This document shows, one piece after another, positions 16,924-28,026 of a stretch of DNA of 64,000 bases (the first letter of the stretch is position 1; every line of letters begins with the position of its first letter). A model generated the notes under the pieces. That model was not told the DNA's origin and searched no databases. It saw nothing but the letters and a program-made list of their open reading frames with translations. This DNA is from an uncultured Pseudomonas sp. GTDB taxonomy: Bacteria > Pseudomonadota > Gammaproteobacteria > Pseudomonadales > Pseudomonadaceae. The stretch lies in contig NZ_CAMPHI010000031.1 of NCBI RefSeq assembly GCF_946885955.1, forward strand, positions 1 to 64,000, in the 5' to 3' direction. Position numbers and translations under genes: made by a program.

Positions 16924-18434
16924 GTGCCCGACTAGTAAAACCTACGTTGTTGGCCACGCTGGTGCTGGGTATAGGCGCGGCGGGCGGCTACTGGTTCGCC
17001 CAGCAATCGGTGAACCTCGGGCCGCAGATGGCCATGGCCGCGGAGCAACCCGGCGCAACGGATTCGCGCAAGGTGCTGTACTGGTACGACCCCATGGTGC
17101 CGCAGCAGAAGTTCGATCAGCCGGGCAAGTCGCCGTTTATGGACATGCAGCTGGTGCCGCGCTATGCCGACGAAGGCGGCGACAGCGCCGCCGTCAGCAT
17201 CGATCCGAGCATCACCCAGAACCTCGGCATGCGCCTTGCGCCGGTGACCCGCGGAGCCTTGGCCAGCAGCCTGGAAGTGGTCGGCAACCTGACCTTCAAT
17301 CGCCGCGATATCGCCGTGGTGCAGGCGCGTACGGGCGGTTTCGTCGAGCGGGTCTACGCCCGCGCGCCAGAGGATCTGCTCGAAGCCGGTGCGCCGCTGG
17401 TCGACCTGCTGGTGCCGGCGTGGGTCAGTGCCCAGGAAGACTACCTGGCGCTGCGCGATGCTGGTGATCCCGCGCTGCTGGCCGCCGCGCGTCAACGCCT
17501 GCGCCTGGCCGGGATGCCGGCGGCGCTGATCGCCCGCTTCGAACGCAGCGGCAAGGTGCAAGCGCTGTGGACGGTGACCAGCCCGGTCGCCGGCGTGTTG
17601 CAAGAGCTCAATGTGCGCGAGGGCATGACGCTGGCGGCAGGCGCGACGTTGGCGACCATCAACGGCTTGCGCAGTGTCTGGCTGGACGTGGCGGTACCCG
17701 AAGCCGAGGCGCTGGGCCTGGAAAAAGCTCAGGTAGTCGAGGCGCGCTTGCCGGCCTTCCCCGGCGAAGTGCTCAAGGGCAGCATCGAGGCCATTCTGCC
17801 CCAGGCCAACCTCGACAGCCGCACCCTGCGTGTGCGGGTTGCGCTGGACAATCCCGATGGGCGCCTGCGCCCCGGCCTGACCGCCCAGGTGCGGCTGGCC
17901 CGGCCGGCCGAGCACGATGCCTTGCTGGTGCCGAGCGAGGCGGTGATTCGCAGCGGTCGCCGCGCTCTGGTGATGCTCGCCGAGGGCGAGGGGCGCTACC
18001 GTCCGCTGGAAGTGCGGCTGGGCCAGGAAACAGCGGGCAATACGCAGATCCTCGAAGGGCTGGAGGAGGGCCAGCAGGTGGTCGCCTCCGGGCAGTTTCT
18101 GCTCGATTCCGAGGCCAGCCTGCGCGGCATTTTGGCCCAGGAGCTGGGCGCGCCTGCGGCCGAAGTCAAACTGCACGCGGCTTTGCATGAAGCAGAAGGG
18201 CAGATCGATGCCATCGAAGCGGATGGCGTGATGCTCACCCATGGCCCGTTCAAGACCCTCGGCATGCCGGGCATGAGCATGCTGTTCCCGGTCGCCGATC
18301 TGGCATTGCTGCAAGGCTTCAAGGCCGGCGACCGGGTGCGGGTCGGGGTGCGCGCCGACGACGACGGCATGCAGATCGAACGCATCGAGCACTTGCCAGC
18401 CAGCCATGAAGGCCATCAGGAGGCGCAGCCATGA
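16920..18434 (+). CDS. cusB: CusB-like metal efflux adaptor with C-terminal CusF-like domain
   Basis: A 504-residue periplasmic adaptor. After an N-terminal helix and a Met-containing stretch there is a heavy-metal-binding domain [20 protein letters not shown] (54-73) nearly identical to the CusB/SilB type. The central barrel-sandwich and beta-barrel regions follow. The last 79 residues (about 426-504) form a CusF-like OB fold: H441, M449, M452 and M454 align with CusF H36, W44, M47 and M49, so the usual Trp is replaced by Met. It overlaps cusC and cusA by four bases each. Confidence 0.87.
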   Translation: MSARLVKPTLLATLVLGIGAAGGYWFAQQSVNLGPQMAMAAEQPGATDSRKVLYWYDPMVPQQKFDQPGKSPFMDMQLVPRYADEGGDSAAVSIDPSITQNLGMRLAPVTRGALASSLEVVGNLTFNRRDIAVVQARTGGFVERVYARAPEDLLEAGAPLVDLLVPAWVSAQEDYLALRDAGDPALLAAARQRLRLAGMPAALIARFERSGKVQALWTVTSPVAGVLQELNVREGMTLAAGATLATINGLRSVWLDVAVPEAEALGLEKAQVVEARLPAFPGEVLKGSIEAILPQANLDSRTLRVRVALDNPDGRLRPGLTAQVRLARPAEHDALLVPSEAVIRSGRRALVMLAEGEGRYRPLEVRLGQETAGNTQILEGLEEGQQVVASGQFLLDSEASLRGILAQELGAPAAEVKLHAALHEAEGQIDAIEADGVMLTHGPFKTLGMPGMSMLFPVADLALLQGFKAGDRVRVGVRADDDGMQIERIEHLPASHEGHQEAQP

Positions 18435-21400
18435 TTGCCGCGCTGATCCGCTGGTCGGTGGCCAATCGCTTTCTGGTGCTGCTGGCGACGCTGTTCGCCA
18501 CCGCCTGGGGCATCTGGTCGCTGCAGAACACGCCGATCGATGCGCTGCCGGACCTGTCCGACGTGCAGGTGATCATCCGTACGCCCTATCCGGGCCAGGC
18601 GCCGCAGATCGTCGAGAACCAGGTGACCTATCCGCTGGCCACCACCATGCTCTCGGTGCCGGGGGCGAAGACGGTGCGCGGTTACTCATTCTTCGGCGAC
18701 AGCTTCGTCTATGTGCTGTTCGAGGACGATACCGACCTCTACTGGGCGCGTTCGCGGGTATTGGAATACCTCAGCCAGGTCCAGAGTCGTTTGCCGGCCA
18801 GCGCCAAACCGGCGTTGGGACCGGACGCCACCGGGGTCGGCTGGATCTACCAGTACGCCCTGGTCGACCGCACGGGCACGCATGACCTGGCGCAGTTGCG
18901 CGCGCTGCAGGACTGGTTCCTCAAGTTCGAGCTGAAGACCCTGGCCAACGTCGCCGAGGTGGCGACCATCGGCGGCATGGTCAAGCAGTATCAGGTGCAG
19001 CTCGACCCGATCAAGCTGGCCAGCCTGGGCATCACCCAGGCCGAGGTGACGGCGGCCATCGGCCGGGCCAACCAGGAAACCGGCGGCGCGGTGCTGGAAC
19101 TGGCGGAAACCGAGTTCATGGTGCGCGCCTCGGGCTACCTGCAGACCCTCAACGATTTTCGCGCCATCCCGCTGCGCCTGGATGCCGGCGGCGTGCCGGT
19201 GACCCTCGGCGAGGTGGCGCATATCCAGCTCGGCCCGGAGATGCGCCGCGGTATCGCCGAACTCGACGGCGAGGGCGAGGTGGTCGGCGGCGTGGTGATC
19301 CTGCGCAGCGGCAAGAACGCGCGCAGCACCATAGCCGCGGTCAAGGCCAAGCTCGACGAGTTGAAAAGCAGCTTGCCGGCGGGGGTGGAGATCGTCACCA
19401 GCTACGACCGCAGCCAGTTGATCGACCGCGCGGTGAGCAACCTCGGCCATAAGCTGATTGAAGAGTTCATCGTCGTCGCGCTGGTCTGCGCGGCCTTTCT
19501 CTGGCATCTGCGTTCCTCGCTGGTGGCCATAGTGTCCTTGCCGGTCGGGGTGCTGATCGCCTTTACCGTCATGCAACAGCAGGGCATCAACGCCAACATC
19601 ATGTCGCTCGGCGGCATCGCCATCGCCATCGGCGCCATGGTCGATGCCGCGGTGGTGATGATCGAGAACGCGCACAAGAAAATCGAGGCCTGGCGCGACG
19701 CGCATCCCGGCGAGGAACTCAAGGGCGAGCAGCATTGGCGGGTGATTATCGACGCGGCGGTGGAAGTCGGCCCGGCGCTGTTCTTCTGCCTGCTGATCAT
19801 CACCCTGTCGTTCATCCCGGTGTTCACCCTGCAAGCCCAGGAAGGTCGGCTGTTCGGCCCGCTGGCCTTCACCAAGACCTATGCCATGGCTGCGGCGGCG
19901 GGGTTGTCGGTGACCCTGGTGCCGGTACTGATGGGTTACTGGATTCGCGGGCGGATTCCCGATGAGGCGCGCAACCCGCTGAACCGCTGGTTGATCGGTA
20001 TCTACCAGCCGGCGCTGGACGCGGTATTGGCTTGGCCGAAGGCCACCCTGCTGGTTGCGGCGCTGGTGTTTCTCAGCACCCTGTGGCCGCTGTCGCAACT
20101 GGGCGGCGAATTCCTGCCACCGCTGGATGAGGGCGATCTGCTCTACATGCCCTCGGCGCTGCCCGGCTTGTCAGCGCAAAAGGCCGCGCAGTTATTGCAA
20201 CAGACCGACCGGATGATCAAGACGTTGCCGGAAGTTGCCCATGTGTTCGGCAAGGCCGGGCGCGCCGAAACCGCCACCGACCCGGCGCCGCTGGAAATGT
20301 TCGAAACCACCATCCAGTTCAAGCCGCGCGAGCAGTGGCGCGCCGGCATGACCGCGGACAAGCTGGTGGAAGAACTGGACCGGCTGGTGCAGGTGCCGGG
20401 GTTGACCAATATCTGGATTCCACCGATCCGCAACCGCATCGACATGCTCGCCACCGGGATCAAGAGCCCGATCGGGGTCAAGGTCGCCGGCAGCAACCTG
20501 GCGCAAATCGATGAGGCCACCCAGGCCATCGAGAAGGTCGCCAAGGGCGTGCCCGGGGTGAGTTCGGCGCTGGCCGAACGCTTGACCGGCGGGCGTTATA
20601 TCGATGTCGATATCGACCGCGCGGCGGCTGCGCGCTATGGCCTGAATATCGCCGATGTACAGGCGATCATCTCCAGCGCCATCGGCGGCGAGAATGTCGG
20701 CGAGACCATCGAAGGCCTGGCGCGCTTCCCGATCAGCGTGCGTTACCCGCGCGAATGGCGCGACTCGTTGGGTGGGCTCGAGCAACTGCCGATCTACACC
20801 CCGCAGGGTAGCCAGATCACCCTCGGCACTGTGGCGCGGATCAAGGTCAGCGACGGCCCGCCGATGCTCAAGAGCGAAAACGCGCGGCCCTCGGGCTGGG
20901 TCTATGTGGATGTGCGTGGCCGCGACCTGGCCTCGGTGGTGGCTGATTTGCGCGCCGCCATCGACGATCAGGTCACCTTGCAACCGGGCATCAGCCTGAG
21001 CTATTCGGGGCAGTTCGAATTCCTCGAACGGGCCAACGCGCGGCTAAAACTGGTGGTGCCGGCCACATTGCTGATCATTTTCGTGCTGCTTTATCTGTGC
21101 TTCGGTCGCTTCAGCGAGGCGCTGCTGATCATGGCCACGCTACCGTTCGCCCTGACCGGTGGGGTCTGGTTCCTCTACCTGCTCGGCTTTCACCTGTCGG
21201 TGGCCACCGGGGTCGGCTTTATCGCCCTGGCCGGGGTCGCGGCGGAGTTCGGCGTGATCATGCTGCTCTACCTGAAGAACGCCTGGGCCGAGCGCGAGGA
21301 CGCCGGCAACAGTAACGAACAGGCACTGCTCGAGGCGATCCGCGAAGGTGCGGTGCAGCGGGTACGCCCCAAAGCCATGACCGTGGCGGTGATCATCGCC

Positions 21401-21556
21401 GGCCTGTTGCCGATCCTCCTCGGCGGCGGCACCGGCAGCGAAGTGATGAGCCGCATCGCCGCGCCCATGGTCGGCGGCATGCTCAGCGCGCCATTGTTGT
21501 CGTTGTTCGTACTGCCAGCGGCTTATCGCCTGATGCGTCGGCGCAAGCTCGGTTGA
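18431..21556 (+). CDS. cusA: CusA-like Cu(I)/Ag(I) RND efflux pump
   Basis: A 1041-residue heavy-metal-efflux (HME) RND pump that exports monovalent copper or silver. The proton-relay segment is [19 protein letters not shown] (401-419, D405), the CusA rather than the CzcA pattern. The three metal-relay methionines of E. coli CusA fall at the same numbers: M573 (LLYMPS), M623 (PLEMFETT) and M672 (RIDMLATG). This fixes the subfamily well. Last gene of the operon; no cusS/cusR pair is present nearby. Confidence 0.94.
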   Translation: MIAALIRWSVANRFLVLLATLFATAWGIWSLQNTPIDALPDLSDVQVIIRTPYPGQAPQIVENQVTYPLATTMLSVPGAKTVRGYSFFGDSFVYVLFEDDTDLYWARSRVLEYLSQVQSRLPASAKPALGPDATGVGWIYQYALVDRTGTHDLAQLRALQDWFLKFELKTLANVAEVATIGGMVKQYQVQLDPIKLASLGITQAEVTAAIGRANQETGGAVLELAETEFMVRASGYLQTLNDFRAIPLRLDAGGVPVTLGEVAHIQLGPEMRRGIAELDGEGEVVGGVVILRSGKNARSTIAAVKAKLDELKSSLPAGVEIVTSYDRSQLIDRAVSNLGHKLIEEFIVVALVCAAFLWHLRSSLVAIVSLPVGVLIAFTVMQQQGINANIMSLGGIAIAIGAMVDAAVVMIENAHKKIEAWRDAHPGEELKGEQHWRVIIDAAVEVGPALFFCLLIITLSFIPVFTLQAQEGRLFGPLAFTKTYAMAAAAGLSVTLVPVLMGYWIRGRIPDEARNPLNRWLIGIYQPALDAVLAWPKATLLVAALVFLSTLWPLSQLGGEFLPPLDEGDLLYMPSALPGLSAQKAAQLLQQTDRMIKTLPEVAHVFGKAGRAETATDPAPLEMFETTIQFKPREQWRAGMTADKLVEELDRLVQVPGLTNIWIPPIRNRIDMLATGIKSPIGVKVAGSNLAQIDEATQAIEKVAKGVPGVSSALAERLTGGRYIDVDIDRAAAARYGLNIADVQAIISSAIGGENVGETIEGLARFPISVRYPREWRDSLGGLEQLPIYTPQGSQITLGTVARIKVSDGPPMLKSENARPSGWVYVDVRGRDLASVVADLRAAIDDQVTLQPGISLSYSGQFEFLERANARLKLVVPATLLIIFVLLYLCFGRFSEALLIMATLPFALTGGVWFLYLLGFHLSVATGVGFIALAGVAAEFGVIMLLYLKNAWAEREDAGNSNEQALLEAIREGAVQRVRPKAMTVAVIIAGLLPILLGGGTGSEVMSRIAAPMVGGMLSAPLLSLFVLPAAYRLMRRRKLG

Positions 21557-21574
21557 TAGCCCCCTGTAGTCCGC

Positions 21575-21632
21575 ATGAAATCCGGGAAGAACTTGAGTCT
21601 TGCCGGATTGCGCTGGGGCTTGTCCGGGCTAC
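21575..21632. repeat. CCGGAT-family extragenic palindrome in a 369-bp gene gap
   Basis: ATGAAATCCGGG (21575-21586) and CCGGATTGCGC...GTCCGGGCTACC (21603-21632) belong to the same family as 9640-9670. The rest of the gap up to 21925 shows no convincing gene, terminator or promoter, apart from a short run of runs of G/C before the cyclase start. Confidence 0.5.
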
Positions 21633-21925
21633 CGATCCACCCTGCAACGTCGCGGGCCTTACGAATAAACATCGGATCTAAGGGATCGCGATCGGATTGG
21701 GTTGCCAGCGGAAAGCTCAACGTCGCACGTCGACTCCTTTCAGATTGGCGTGCGAGGTATCCTTAGCCCTGAGCCAGTGGTGCCCGCGACTATCCCTCTG
21801 CCGGGATCACCCAAACCGGCAGTAGCCTGGCCGTTTTTACCCGAACAGCAGCGCCGGTCCGCCACGGAACGCGCCGCTGCTGCACGTATCGTGCGTGGAA
21901 TAACCCTAAAACGAGGATGTTGCAT

Positions 21926-23218
21926 GTGAAGTTGCGCGCCAAGCTGACGATCACCCTGCTGCTGATCAGTCTGGCGAGTTCCGCCCTGGTTGGCGGCGTC
22001 GCTTACTGGCTGCTGATGGACGATTTTCGTCAGTCGATACTGGATGACGCGTTCGGCAAGTTCCGCGATGACGTGGCGGCTTATATCGAGCGATACGGCT
22101 CCTGGCAGCAGGCGGTAGCGAGTGAGCCCTTCCCGCGTTTTGTCGAACACCGCAATCGACCTGCGCCCGGCCCCCGGGGTGAACCACCGGCACGCGAGGA
22201 GTCTTTCTTCGAGCGCCGTGAACGGCCACCGTTCAAGTTCCTTCTGCTCGACCCGGAGGGGCGGGTGCTCAAGCCAGGTGGCGATTTTCAGTATGGCGAG
22301 CAATTTCCCGTGAAGCGCCTGGGCGAAGCCTTCCCGGTATTGTTGCAGGGGCGCCTGGTGGCCCAGGCCGTGCCCTTGGGCGAGCCCAATCTGTCGCCAC
22401 AGGATCTGCTCTACCTTTCGGCCATGCGTCGCGCCCTGCTCACCGGTTTCGCCATCGCCGGCAGCCTGGCGGTGTTACTCGGCCTGTTGGTGGCCCGGCG
22501 CATGAGTCTCGACCTCGACAAACTGACCCGGGCGGTTCGCCACATGGGCGCGCGAGGACGTCTACAGGAACCGGTGCAGGTGCGTTCGCGCGATGAAATC
22601 GGTCTGCTCGGGGAGGCCTTCAACCGCATGAGCGCGGACCTGACCCAGGCCCACGAGCAGTTGCGCGAGCTGAGCATCCGCGATCCCTTGACCCTGCTCT
22701 ACAATCGCCGCCATTTCGCCGAGCAGGCCAATCGGTTGCTCGATCAGGCGCAGCGCTACGAGCATCCCCTGACTCTGATGCTTGGGGATCTCGATCATTT
22801 CAAACAGATCAACGACAACTACTCCCATGCGGTCGGTGACGAGGTGCTGCGGCGTATTGGCCGGCTACTTAGCGAACACGTGCGCAAGAGTGATGTGGTT
22901 GCCCGTCACGGCGGCGAGGAGTTCGTCATCGCCTTCGCCGAGACTTCGCCGGAACAGGCCTGGCAGCTCTGCGACAGCTTGCGCCAAGCGATCGAGGCCC
23001 ATCCCTGGCATGAGGTGCATGAGCAACTCCACGTCACCATGAGCATGGGCCTGTGCGGCGACCTCAGCCAGGGGTGTGTGGATCGCATGCTGGGCGAGGC
23101 CGACGCCAATCTTTACCGCGCCAAACATCTGGGCCGCAACCGCGTCGAGCCTTTGCCCGGTGCGGTCGAAGGGGTGGCCTTAGTCAGCGCACGCAGCGCA
23201 CCAGGTTATCGATCCTGA
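21926..23218 (+). CDS. Membrane diguanylate cyclase (HAMP-GGDEF)
   Basis: A 430-residue sensor that makes cyclic di-GMP. Two membrane helices (about 6-26 and 169-190) enclose a periplasmic sensor region of about 140 residues that is Pro/Arg/Glu-rich in the middle. A HAMP segment (DEIGLLGEAFNRM) leads to the GGDEF domain with GGEEF and an upstream RKSD inhibitory site (RxxD, five residues before). Start: an ATG at 21917 abuts the GAGG ribosome site, whereas GTG at 21926 is 9 bases away and gives the typical MKLRAKLT opening. Its 3' end overlaps the convergent DUF1566 gene by 35 bases. Confidence 0.9.
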   Translation: MKLRAKLTITLLLISLASSALVGGVAYWLLMDDFRQSILDDAFGKFRDDVAAYIERYGSWQQAVASEPFPRFVEHRNRPAPGPRGEPPAREESFFERRERPPFKFLLLDPEGRVLKPGGDFQYGEQFPVKRLGEAFPVLLQGRLVAQAVPLGEPNLSPQDLLYLSAMRRALLTGFAIAGSLAVLLGLLVARRMSLDLDKLTRAVRHMGARGRLQEPVQVRSRDEIGLLGEAFNRMSADLTQAHEQLRELSIRDPLTLLYNRRHFAEQANRLLDQAQRYEHPLTLMLGDLDHFKQINDNYSHAVGDEVLRRIGRLLSEHVRKSDVVARHGGEEFVIAFAETSPEQAWQLCDSLRQAIEAHPWHEVHEQLHVTMSMGLCGDLSQGCVDRMLGEADANLYRAKHLGRNRVEPLPGAVEGVALVSARSAPGYRS

Positions 23219-24527
23219 TTTCGTCGCGCTGACCGCCCTGGGATTGCTCGGCGCGAGCCTGGCCCTGCTTGGGGTCGCTGCGCTGCGCACCGGCGCCGTG
23301 CACATCGACACCCTCCACCGAGGTGCACTTGCCGAAGCAGACGTAGGTGGCCTGGGCGATGTTGTCGCCAAGGGTGGTGGACGACCAGAACCAGGCGGCC
23401 GGGTCGCTCAGCTGCAGGTAGCGCTGGTCGATGGCCGGCGCCGGCCGGCTGTAGTCGACGATGCTTTGCAGCTCCTTGACGTTGGGCAGGCGCCAGTCGC
23501 TATGGCCGGCCAGGTTCAGGGCCTCGCAGTAGGCCAGGGCGGCAGGCCAGTCACGCGTGCGACCATCGTCGCGCTGCTGCCAGGTCAGGCCACTGGCCTG
23601 ATCGCTTACGCTGCCATCCTGATTATCGACGAAAGCGTTGGCGCCCCAGGCCGGGCCGCGCACGCAGCGATGGAACAGGCCCTCCCGGCCACGGGTCGGC
23701 GCCTGCTTGATCCGGCCATCGAGGAAGTTCATGAAAAAGGCCGCCTCCATTCCGGGACGATCCCAGTGCTGGCCGGCGTAGAGGGTGGCCGACCAGGTCT
23801 GGCCCATCATTTCCGGGCGATGGCTGCTGGCGAAGTTATCGGTTTGGGACAGCGAATCCGGCGCGCGGATCTCGAACAGCTCGTTCAGGTAGGGGCGGCG
23901 GCCCACCGCGCCGCGGTAATCGGTAATCGAGTACAGCTCGTGAATACTCGGCAGGCGCCAGTCGGCATATCCGCCCAGGCGCAGTGCGCTGCACTCCTGG
24001 CGGGCGCTGTACCAGTCGAGGCGATCCGGATTGTGGCGCTGCTGCCACATAAGGCCGGTCACCAGGTCGCTCAGGGTGCCGTCTGCGTTGTCCTGATAGC
24101 TGGGCGTCGCCCCCGCGTACTGGGCGTCCTGGCCGTGCCAAGGTTGGCCGGCGGCAGGGCAGGGGATGATGCGTTGGCTGTCGAAGCAACTGCCCTGGTT
24201 GGTATCGGGTATGCGGCTGGCTACAGGCGTGGTGTTGCTCGGCGTAGCCGCGATTTCTTCAGTGTGCGGACGGGCACCGCCCGGAGGCTCCTGCATGGCG
24301 CCCGGCGCCGCATGGCCGCCGCTCGGTACGCAGGCGGTTCCTTCGGGTACCTGGCGGCAGCTGCCTTGTAACTGGCCACGCGGCGTCTGGAAGCTGCACG
24401 CGCTCCCTGCGGCCTGTCCGGCGCAGGCGGCGCGGGCTTCCGCGGGTGGCCCAGCAAAAGGCGGTTGGGCCATGGCCAGGCTGTCGACCAGCAGCAGGCC
24501 GAACAGCAAGGGGATAAGTCGATTCAT
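23184..24527 (-). CDS. Secreted two-domain DUF1566 protein
   Basis: A 447-residue exported protein. The signal peptide ends LLVDSLAMA. A Cys-rich segment with CAGQAAGSACSF, RGQLQGSC and TACVPSG follows, then a linker, then two DUF1566 (C-terminal-lectin-like) domains: GLMWQQRHNPDRLDW with YADWRLPSIHEL (about 200-330) and GLTWQQRDDGRTRDW with HSDWRLPNVKEL (about 345-447). The DUF1566 fold is implicated in ligand or surface binding, but the role here is unknown. It is 24 bases downstream of metR on the same strand, so it may be read from the metR promoter. Confidence 0.82.
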   Translation of the reverse strand: MNRLIPLLFGLLLVDSLAMAQPPFAGPPAEARAACAGQAAGSACSFQTPRGQLQGSCRQVPEGTACVPSGGHAAPGAMQEPPGGARPHTEEIAATPSNTTPVASRIPDTNQGSCFDSQRIIPCPAAGQPWHGQDAQYAGATPSYQDNADGTLSDLVTGLMWQQRHNPDRLDWYSARQECSALRLGGYADWRLPSIHELYSITDYRGAVGRRPYLNELFEIRAPDSLSQTDNFASSHRPEMMGQTWSATLYAGQHWDRPGMEAAFFMNFLDGRIKQAPTRGREGLFHRCVRGPAWGANAFVDNQDGSVSDQASGLTWQQRDDGRTRDWPAALAYCEALNLAGHSDWRLPNVKELQSIVDYSRPAPAIDQRYLQLSDPAAWFWSSTTLGDNIAQATYVCFGKCTSVEGVDVHGAGAQRSDPKQGQARAEQSQGGQRDEIRIDNLVRCVR

Positions 24528-24550
24528 GCGGCTGCTCCGTCTTCGGGCTG

Positions 24551-25471
24551 TCAGGCGCGCGCCACGCTGACCCCTTCGAGGTTGGCGAACGAGGTGTCTT
24601 TGGCGGTGAGCAGGAAGTCGCGCATAAACGGCGAGTCGAGCATGTCGGTGCGAATCCCCGCATAGAGTGTAGCGAACAGGCCTTTTTCGCCCAGGCGTTT
24701 GGCCGTGACGTAGCCGCGCGAGCTGTATTCGTGCAGCGCCCAGTTGGGCAGGCCGCAGACCCCGCGGCCGCTGGCCACCAATTGCATCATCATCACAGTC
24801 AGTTCCGAGGTGCGCACCTGGGCCGGCTCGACATCCGCCGGTTCGAGGAAGCGGGTGAAGATATCCAGGCGGTCGCGCTCCACCGGGTAGGTGATCAGCG
24901 TCTCGCTGGCCAGGTCTTCGGGCTGGATAAACGGCTTGCTGGCCAACGGGTGCTGGTTGGCCACCGCGAGCATGGCTTCGTAGGTGAACAGCGGTACGTA
25001 GGTGATGCCGGCCAGTTCCAGCGGGTCGCTGGTCACCACCAGGTCCAGGTCGCCGCGGGCCAGCGCCGGTAGCGGGGCGAAGGAGAAACCCGAGGCCAGA
25101 TCCAATTCCACTTCCGGCCAGGCGTCGCGGAACTGGTCGATGGTCGGCATCAGCCACTGGAAGCAGCTGTGACACTCGATCGCCATATGCAGGCGCCCGG
25201 CGGTGCCACCGGCCAGCCGCGCCAGGTCGCGTTCGGCGCTGCGCAGCAGTGGCAGCACGGCATCGGTCAGTTGCAGTAATCGCAAGCCGGCGCTGGTGAA
25301 GCGTACCGGTTTGGTCTTACGCACGAACAGCGGCATCCCCAAGCGTTCTTCCAGCTCCTTGAACTGGTGCGACAGCGCCGACTGGGTCAGGTGCAGGCGT
25401 TCGGCGGCATCCACCAGGCTCTCGCTCTCGCGCAGGGCATGCAGGGTTTTCAAGTGGCGGAGTTCGAGCAT
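24551..25471 (-). CDS. metR: LysR-type methionine regulator MetR
   Basis: A 306-residue LysR regulator that matches MetR across its length (MLELRHLKTLHALRESESL start; helix-turn-helix AAERLHLTQSALSHQFKELE; effector domain with CHSCFQWLMP and RTSELTVMMMQLV). MetR activates metE with homocysteine as co-effector. It is divergent from metE with a 188-base gap, the classical arrangement. Confidence 0.95.
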   Translation of the reverse strand: MLELRHLKTLHALRESESLVDAAERLHLTQSALSHQFKELEERLGMPLFVRKTKPVRFTSAGLRLLQLTDAVLPLLRSAERDLARLAGGTAGRLHMAIECHSCFQWLMPTIDQFRDAWPEVELDLASGFSFAPLPALARGDLDLVVTSDPLELAGITYVPLFTYEAMLAVANQHPLASKPFIQPEDLASETLITYPVERDRLDIFTRFLEPADVEPAQVRTSELTVMMMQLVASGRGVCGLPNWALHEYSSRGYVTAKRLGEKGLFATLYAGIRTDMLDSPFMRDFLLTAKDTSFANLEGVSVARA

Positions 25472-25517
25472 GGGGGCTCCAGAGTATGTCGCGGATCAGG
25501 TTTGCTAAAAAAGCATC

Positions 25518-25531
25518 GCGAGCTAGCTCGC
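25518..25531. repeat. GCGAGCTAGCTCGC extragenic palindrome
   Basis: A perfect 14-bp palindrome followed by TCCTACAG, the signature of a very common Pseudomonas REP-type sequence. It lies on the metR side of the metR-metE gap. Confidence 0.6.
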
Positions 25532-25540
25532 TCCTACAGT

Positions 25541-25561
25541 CATGTTGGCTAGATGAACATG
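25541..25561. promoter_or_regulatory. Candidate MetR binding dyad
   Basis: CATGTT (25541-25546) and AACATG (25556-25561) form an exact dyad with a 9-base spacer in the 188-base gap between metR and metE. LysR regulators bind such interrupted dyads, and the position suits control of both genes. It does not match the enteric TGAA-N5-TTCA consensus exactly. Confidence 0.35.
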
Positions 25562-25659
25562 AAGATAACTATAGATCAAGGCGAATATGTTGAGTTTGTC
25601 TCACGATGGTCGGTTGCCGAGAATAGCCACCATCTTGTTTATCTATGGAGCGTTTCAAC

Positions 25660-27996
25660 ATGGCCCTGTCCCATTCCCTGGGGTTTCCGCGCATTGGCGC
25701 CGACCGTGAATTAAAGAAAGCCCTCGAAGCCTACTGGAAGGGCGATCTGGATGAGGCCGGCCTGCAGGCGGTGGGCCGCGAGCTGCGCGCCGCCCACTGG
25801 CAGTTGCAGAAAAACGCCGGCATTGAGTTGCTGCCGGTCGGCGACTTTGCCTGGTACGACCAGGTGCTCAATCATTCTCTGGCTTTCGGCGTGATCCCCG
25901 AGCGTTTCCGTCCGGCAGACGGCAAACCGACCCTGGACACGCTGTTCGCCATGGCCCGTGGTGCTGTGGGGAACAAGGGCAGCCATGGTTGCTGCGGCGG
26001 CGCCCACGCCCAGACGCTGCATGCTCAAGAGCTAACCAAGTGGTTCGATACCAACTACCACTATCTGGTCCCCGAGTTCAGCGCCGATCAGCAGTTCCAG
26101 CTGAGCTGGGAGCAGTTGTTCGACGAAGTAGAGGAGGCGCACGCCCTGGGCCATAGGGTCAAGCCGGTACTGATCGGCCCGCTGACCTATTTATGGCTGG
26201 GTAAAATCAAGGGGGCTGACCCTGAAGACAAGAGTTTCGATCGCCTGGAACTGCTGGAGCGTCTGTTGCCGGTCTACGGCGAAATCCTCCAGCGTTTGGC
26301 GGCCCAGGGCGTGGAATGGGTGCAGATCGATGAGCCGATTCTGGTGCTGGACCTGCCGCAAGCCTGGAAGAATGCCTTCGAGCGAGCCTACAACCTGCTG
26401 CAACGCGAGCCGGGCAAGAAGCTGATCGCCACCTATTTCGCCGGCCTGGAGGATAACCTCGGGCTGGCCGCCAGCCTGCCTGTGGATGGCTTGCATATCG
26501 ACCTGGTGCGCGCGCCCGAGCAGTTCCCGAGCATTCTCGATCGCTTGCCGGCCTATAAGGTGCTGTCCCTCGGTGTGGTCAACGGGCGTAATGTCTGGCG
26601 CACCGATCTGGAAAAAGCCCTGGCCATTCTGCAGCAGGCCCAGGAGCGTTTGGGTGAGCGCTTGTGGGTGGCGCCGAGCTGCTCGCTGTTGCACTGCCCG
26701 GTCGACCTCAAGCGCGAAGACCAGCTGGATGCCGAGCTGAAAAGCTGGCTGGCCTTTGCCGTGCAGAAGTGCGCGGAAGTCGCCCTGCTGACCCGGGCGC
26801 TGAATCACCCGCAAGATGCCCAGGTACAGAGCGCACTGGCGGAAAGCCGCGCCATACAGGCCAGTCGCGCGCAATCGCCGCGTATCCACAAGCCGGCGGT
26901 ACAGGCCCGTCTGGCTGCCGTCACGGCTGCCGACAGCCAGCGCCAGTCACCGTTCGCCACGCGTATCGAACAGCAGCGCGCACGTTTGCAGCTGCCGGCG
27001 TTTCCCACCACCACCATCGGTTCCTTCCCCCAGACCACCTCGATCCGTCTGGCACGCCAGGCGTTCAAGCAGGGTAAGTTGTCGGCTACCGAATACACCG
27101 AGGCGATGCACAGCGAAATCCGCCATGCCGTTGAAGTGCAGGAAAACCTCGGTCTCGACGTGCTGGTGCATGGCGAGGCCGAGCGCAACGACATGGTCGA
27201 GTATTTCGCCGAGCAGCTCGATGGTTACGCCTTCAGCCGTTTCGGTTGGGTACAGAGCTACGGTTCGCGTTGCGTCAAACCGGCGTTGATCTATGGCGAC
27301 CTGAGCCGCCCGCGGCCGATGACGGTGGAGTGGATCCGCTATGCGCAAAGTCTCACCGGCAAGGTGATGAAAGGCATGCTGACCGGCCCGGTGACCATGC
27401 TGATGTGGTCCTTCCCGCGCGAGGACATAAGCCGCGAGGCGCAGGCGCGGCAGTTGGCCCTGGCGCTGCGCGACGAGGTGCTGGATCTGGAAGCGGCCGG
27501 GATCAGGATCGTGCAGATCGACGAAGCGGCGTTCCGCGAAGGCCTGCCACTGCGCAAGGCGCAATGGCCGGGATACCTGGCGTGGGCGACTGAGGCGTTC
27601 CGTCTGTGCGCTTCGGGGGTGCGCGACGAAACGCAGATCCATACCCATATGTGCTACAGCGAGTTCAACGATGTGATCGAGGCCATCGCCGCCATGGACG
27701 CCGATGTCATTACCATCGAAACTTCGCGCTCGGACATGGAGCTGCTGGACGCATTCGAAGCATTCGACTACCCCAACGATATAGGGCCTGGGGTTTACGA
27801 CATCCATTCGCCACGGGTGCCGGATAGCGCCGAGATGGTCAAGCTGATGCGCAAGGCCGCGCGGCGTATTCCCGCCGAGCGCCTGTGGGTCAACCCGGAT
27901 TGCGGCCTGAAGACCCGCGCCTGGGCGGAGACCGAAGCGGCGTTGGTGAATATGGTGGCGGCGGCGCGGCAGTTGCGCGAAGCCTTGCCGGCCTGA
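25660..27996 (+). CDS. metE: Cobalamin-independent methionine synthase MetE
   Basis: A 778-residue enzyme that transfers a methyl group from methyltetrahydropteroyl-triglutamate to homocysteine. Both beta-barrel halves are present, and the zinc ligands appear in the C-terminal half: HTHMCYS (His, Cys), the Glu of TIETSRSD, and Cys in NPDCGLKTR. The ATG at 25660 has GGAG at 25647-25650; an in-frame ATG at 25645 lies on top of this site. It is divergent from metR. No B12 riboswitch was seen upstream. Confidence 0.97.
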   Translation: MALSHSLGFPRIGADRELKKALEAYWKGDLDEAGLQAVGRELRAAHWQLQKNAGIELLPVGDFAWYDQVLNHSLAFGVIPERFRPADGKPTLDTLFAMARGAVGNKGSHGCCGGAHAQTLHAQELTKWFDTNYHYLVPEFSADQQFQLSWEQLFDEVEEAHALGHRVKPVLIGPLTYLWLGKIKGADPEDKSFDRLELLERLLPVYGEILQRLAAQGVEWVQIDEPILVLDLPQAWKNAFERAYNLLQREPGKKLIATYFAGLEDNLGLAASLPVDGLHIDLVRAPEQFPSILDRLPAYKVLSLGVVNGRNVWRTDLEKALAILQQAQERLGERLWVAPSCSLLHCPVDLKREDQLDAELKSWLAFAVQKCAEVALLTRALNHPQDAQVQSALAESRAIQASRAQSPRIHKPAVQARLAAVTAADSQRQSPFATRIEQQRARLQLPAFPTTTIGSFPQTTSIRLARQAFKQGKLSATEYTEAMHSEIRHAVEVQENLGLDVLVHGEAERNDMVEYFAEQLDGYAFSRFGWVQSYGSRCVKPALIYGDLSRPRPMTVEWIRYAQSLTGKVMKGMLTGPVTMLMWSFPREDISREAQARQLALALRDEVLDLEAAGIRIVQIDEAAFREGLPLRKAQWPGYLAWATEAFRLCASGVRDETQIHTHMCYSEFNDVIEAIAAMDADVITIETSRSDMELLDAFEAFDYPNDIGPGVYDIHSPRVPDSAEMVKLMRKAARRIPAERLWVNPDCGLKTRAWAETEAALVNMVAAARQLREALPA

Positions 27997-28026
27997 TGGC
28001 GCTGGCGGGTTGCCAGTGCATACCCG

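Noticed and set aside
25472..25659. Cobalamin riboswitch before metE
   Set aside because: The gap is only 188 bases, contains a REP palindrome and a dyad, and no B12-box-like sequence was seen.
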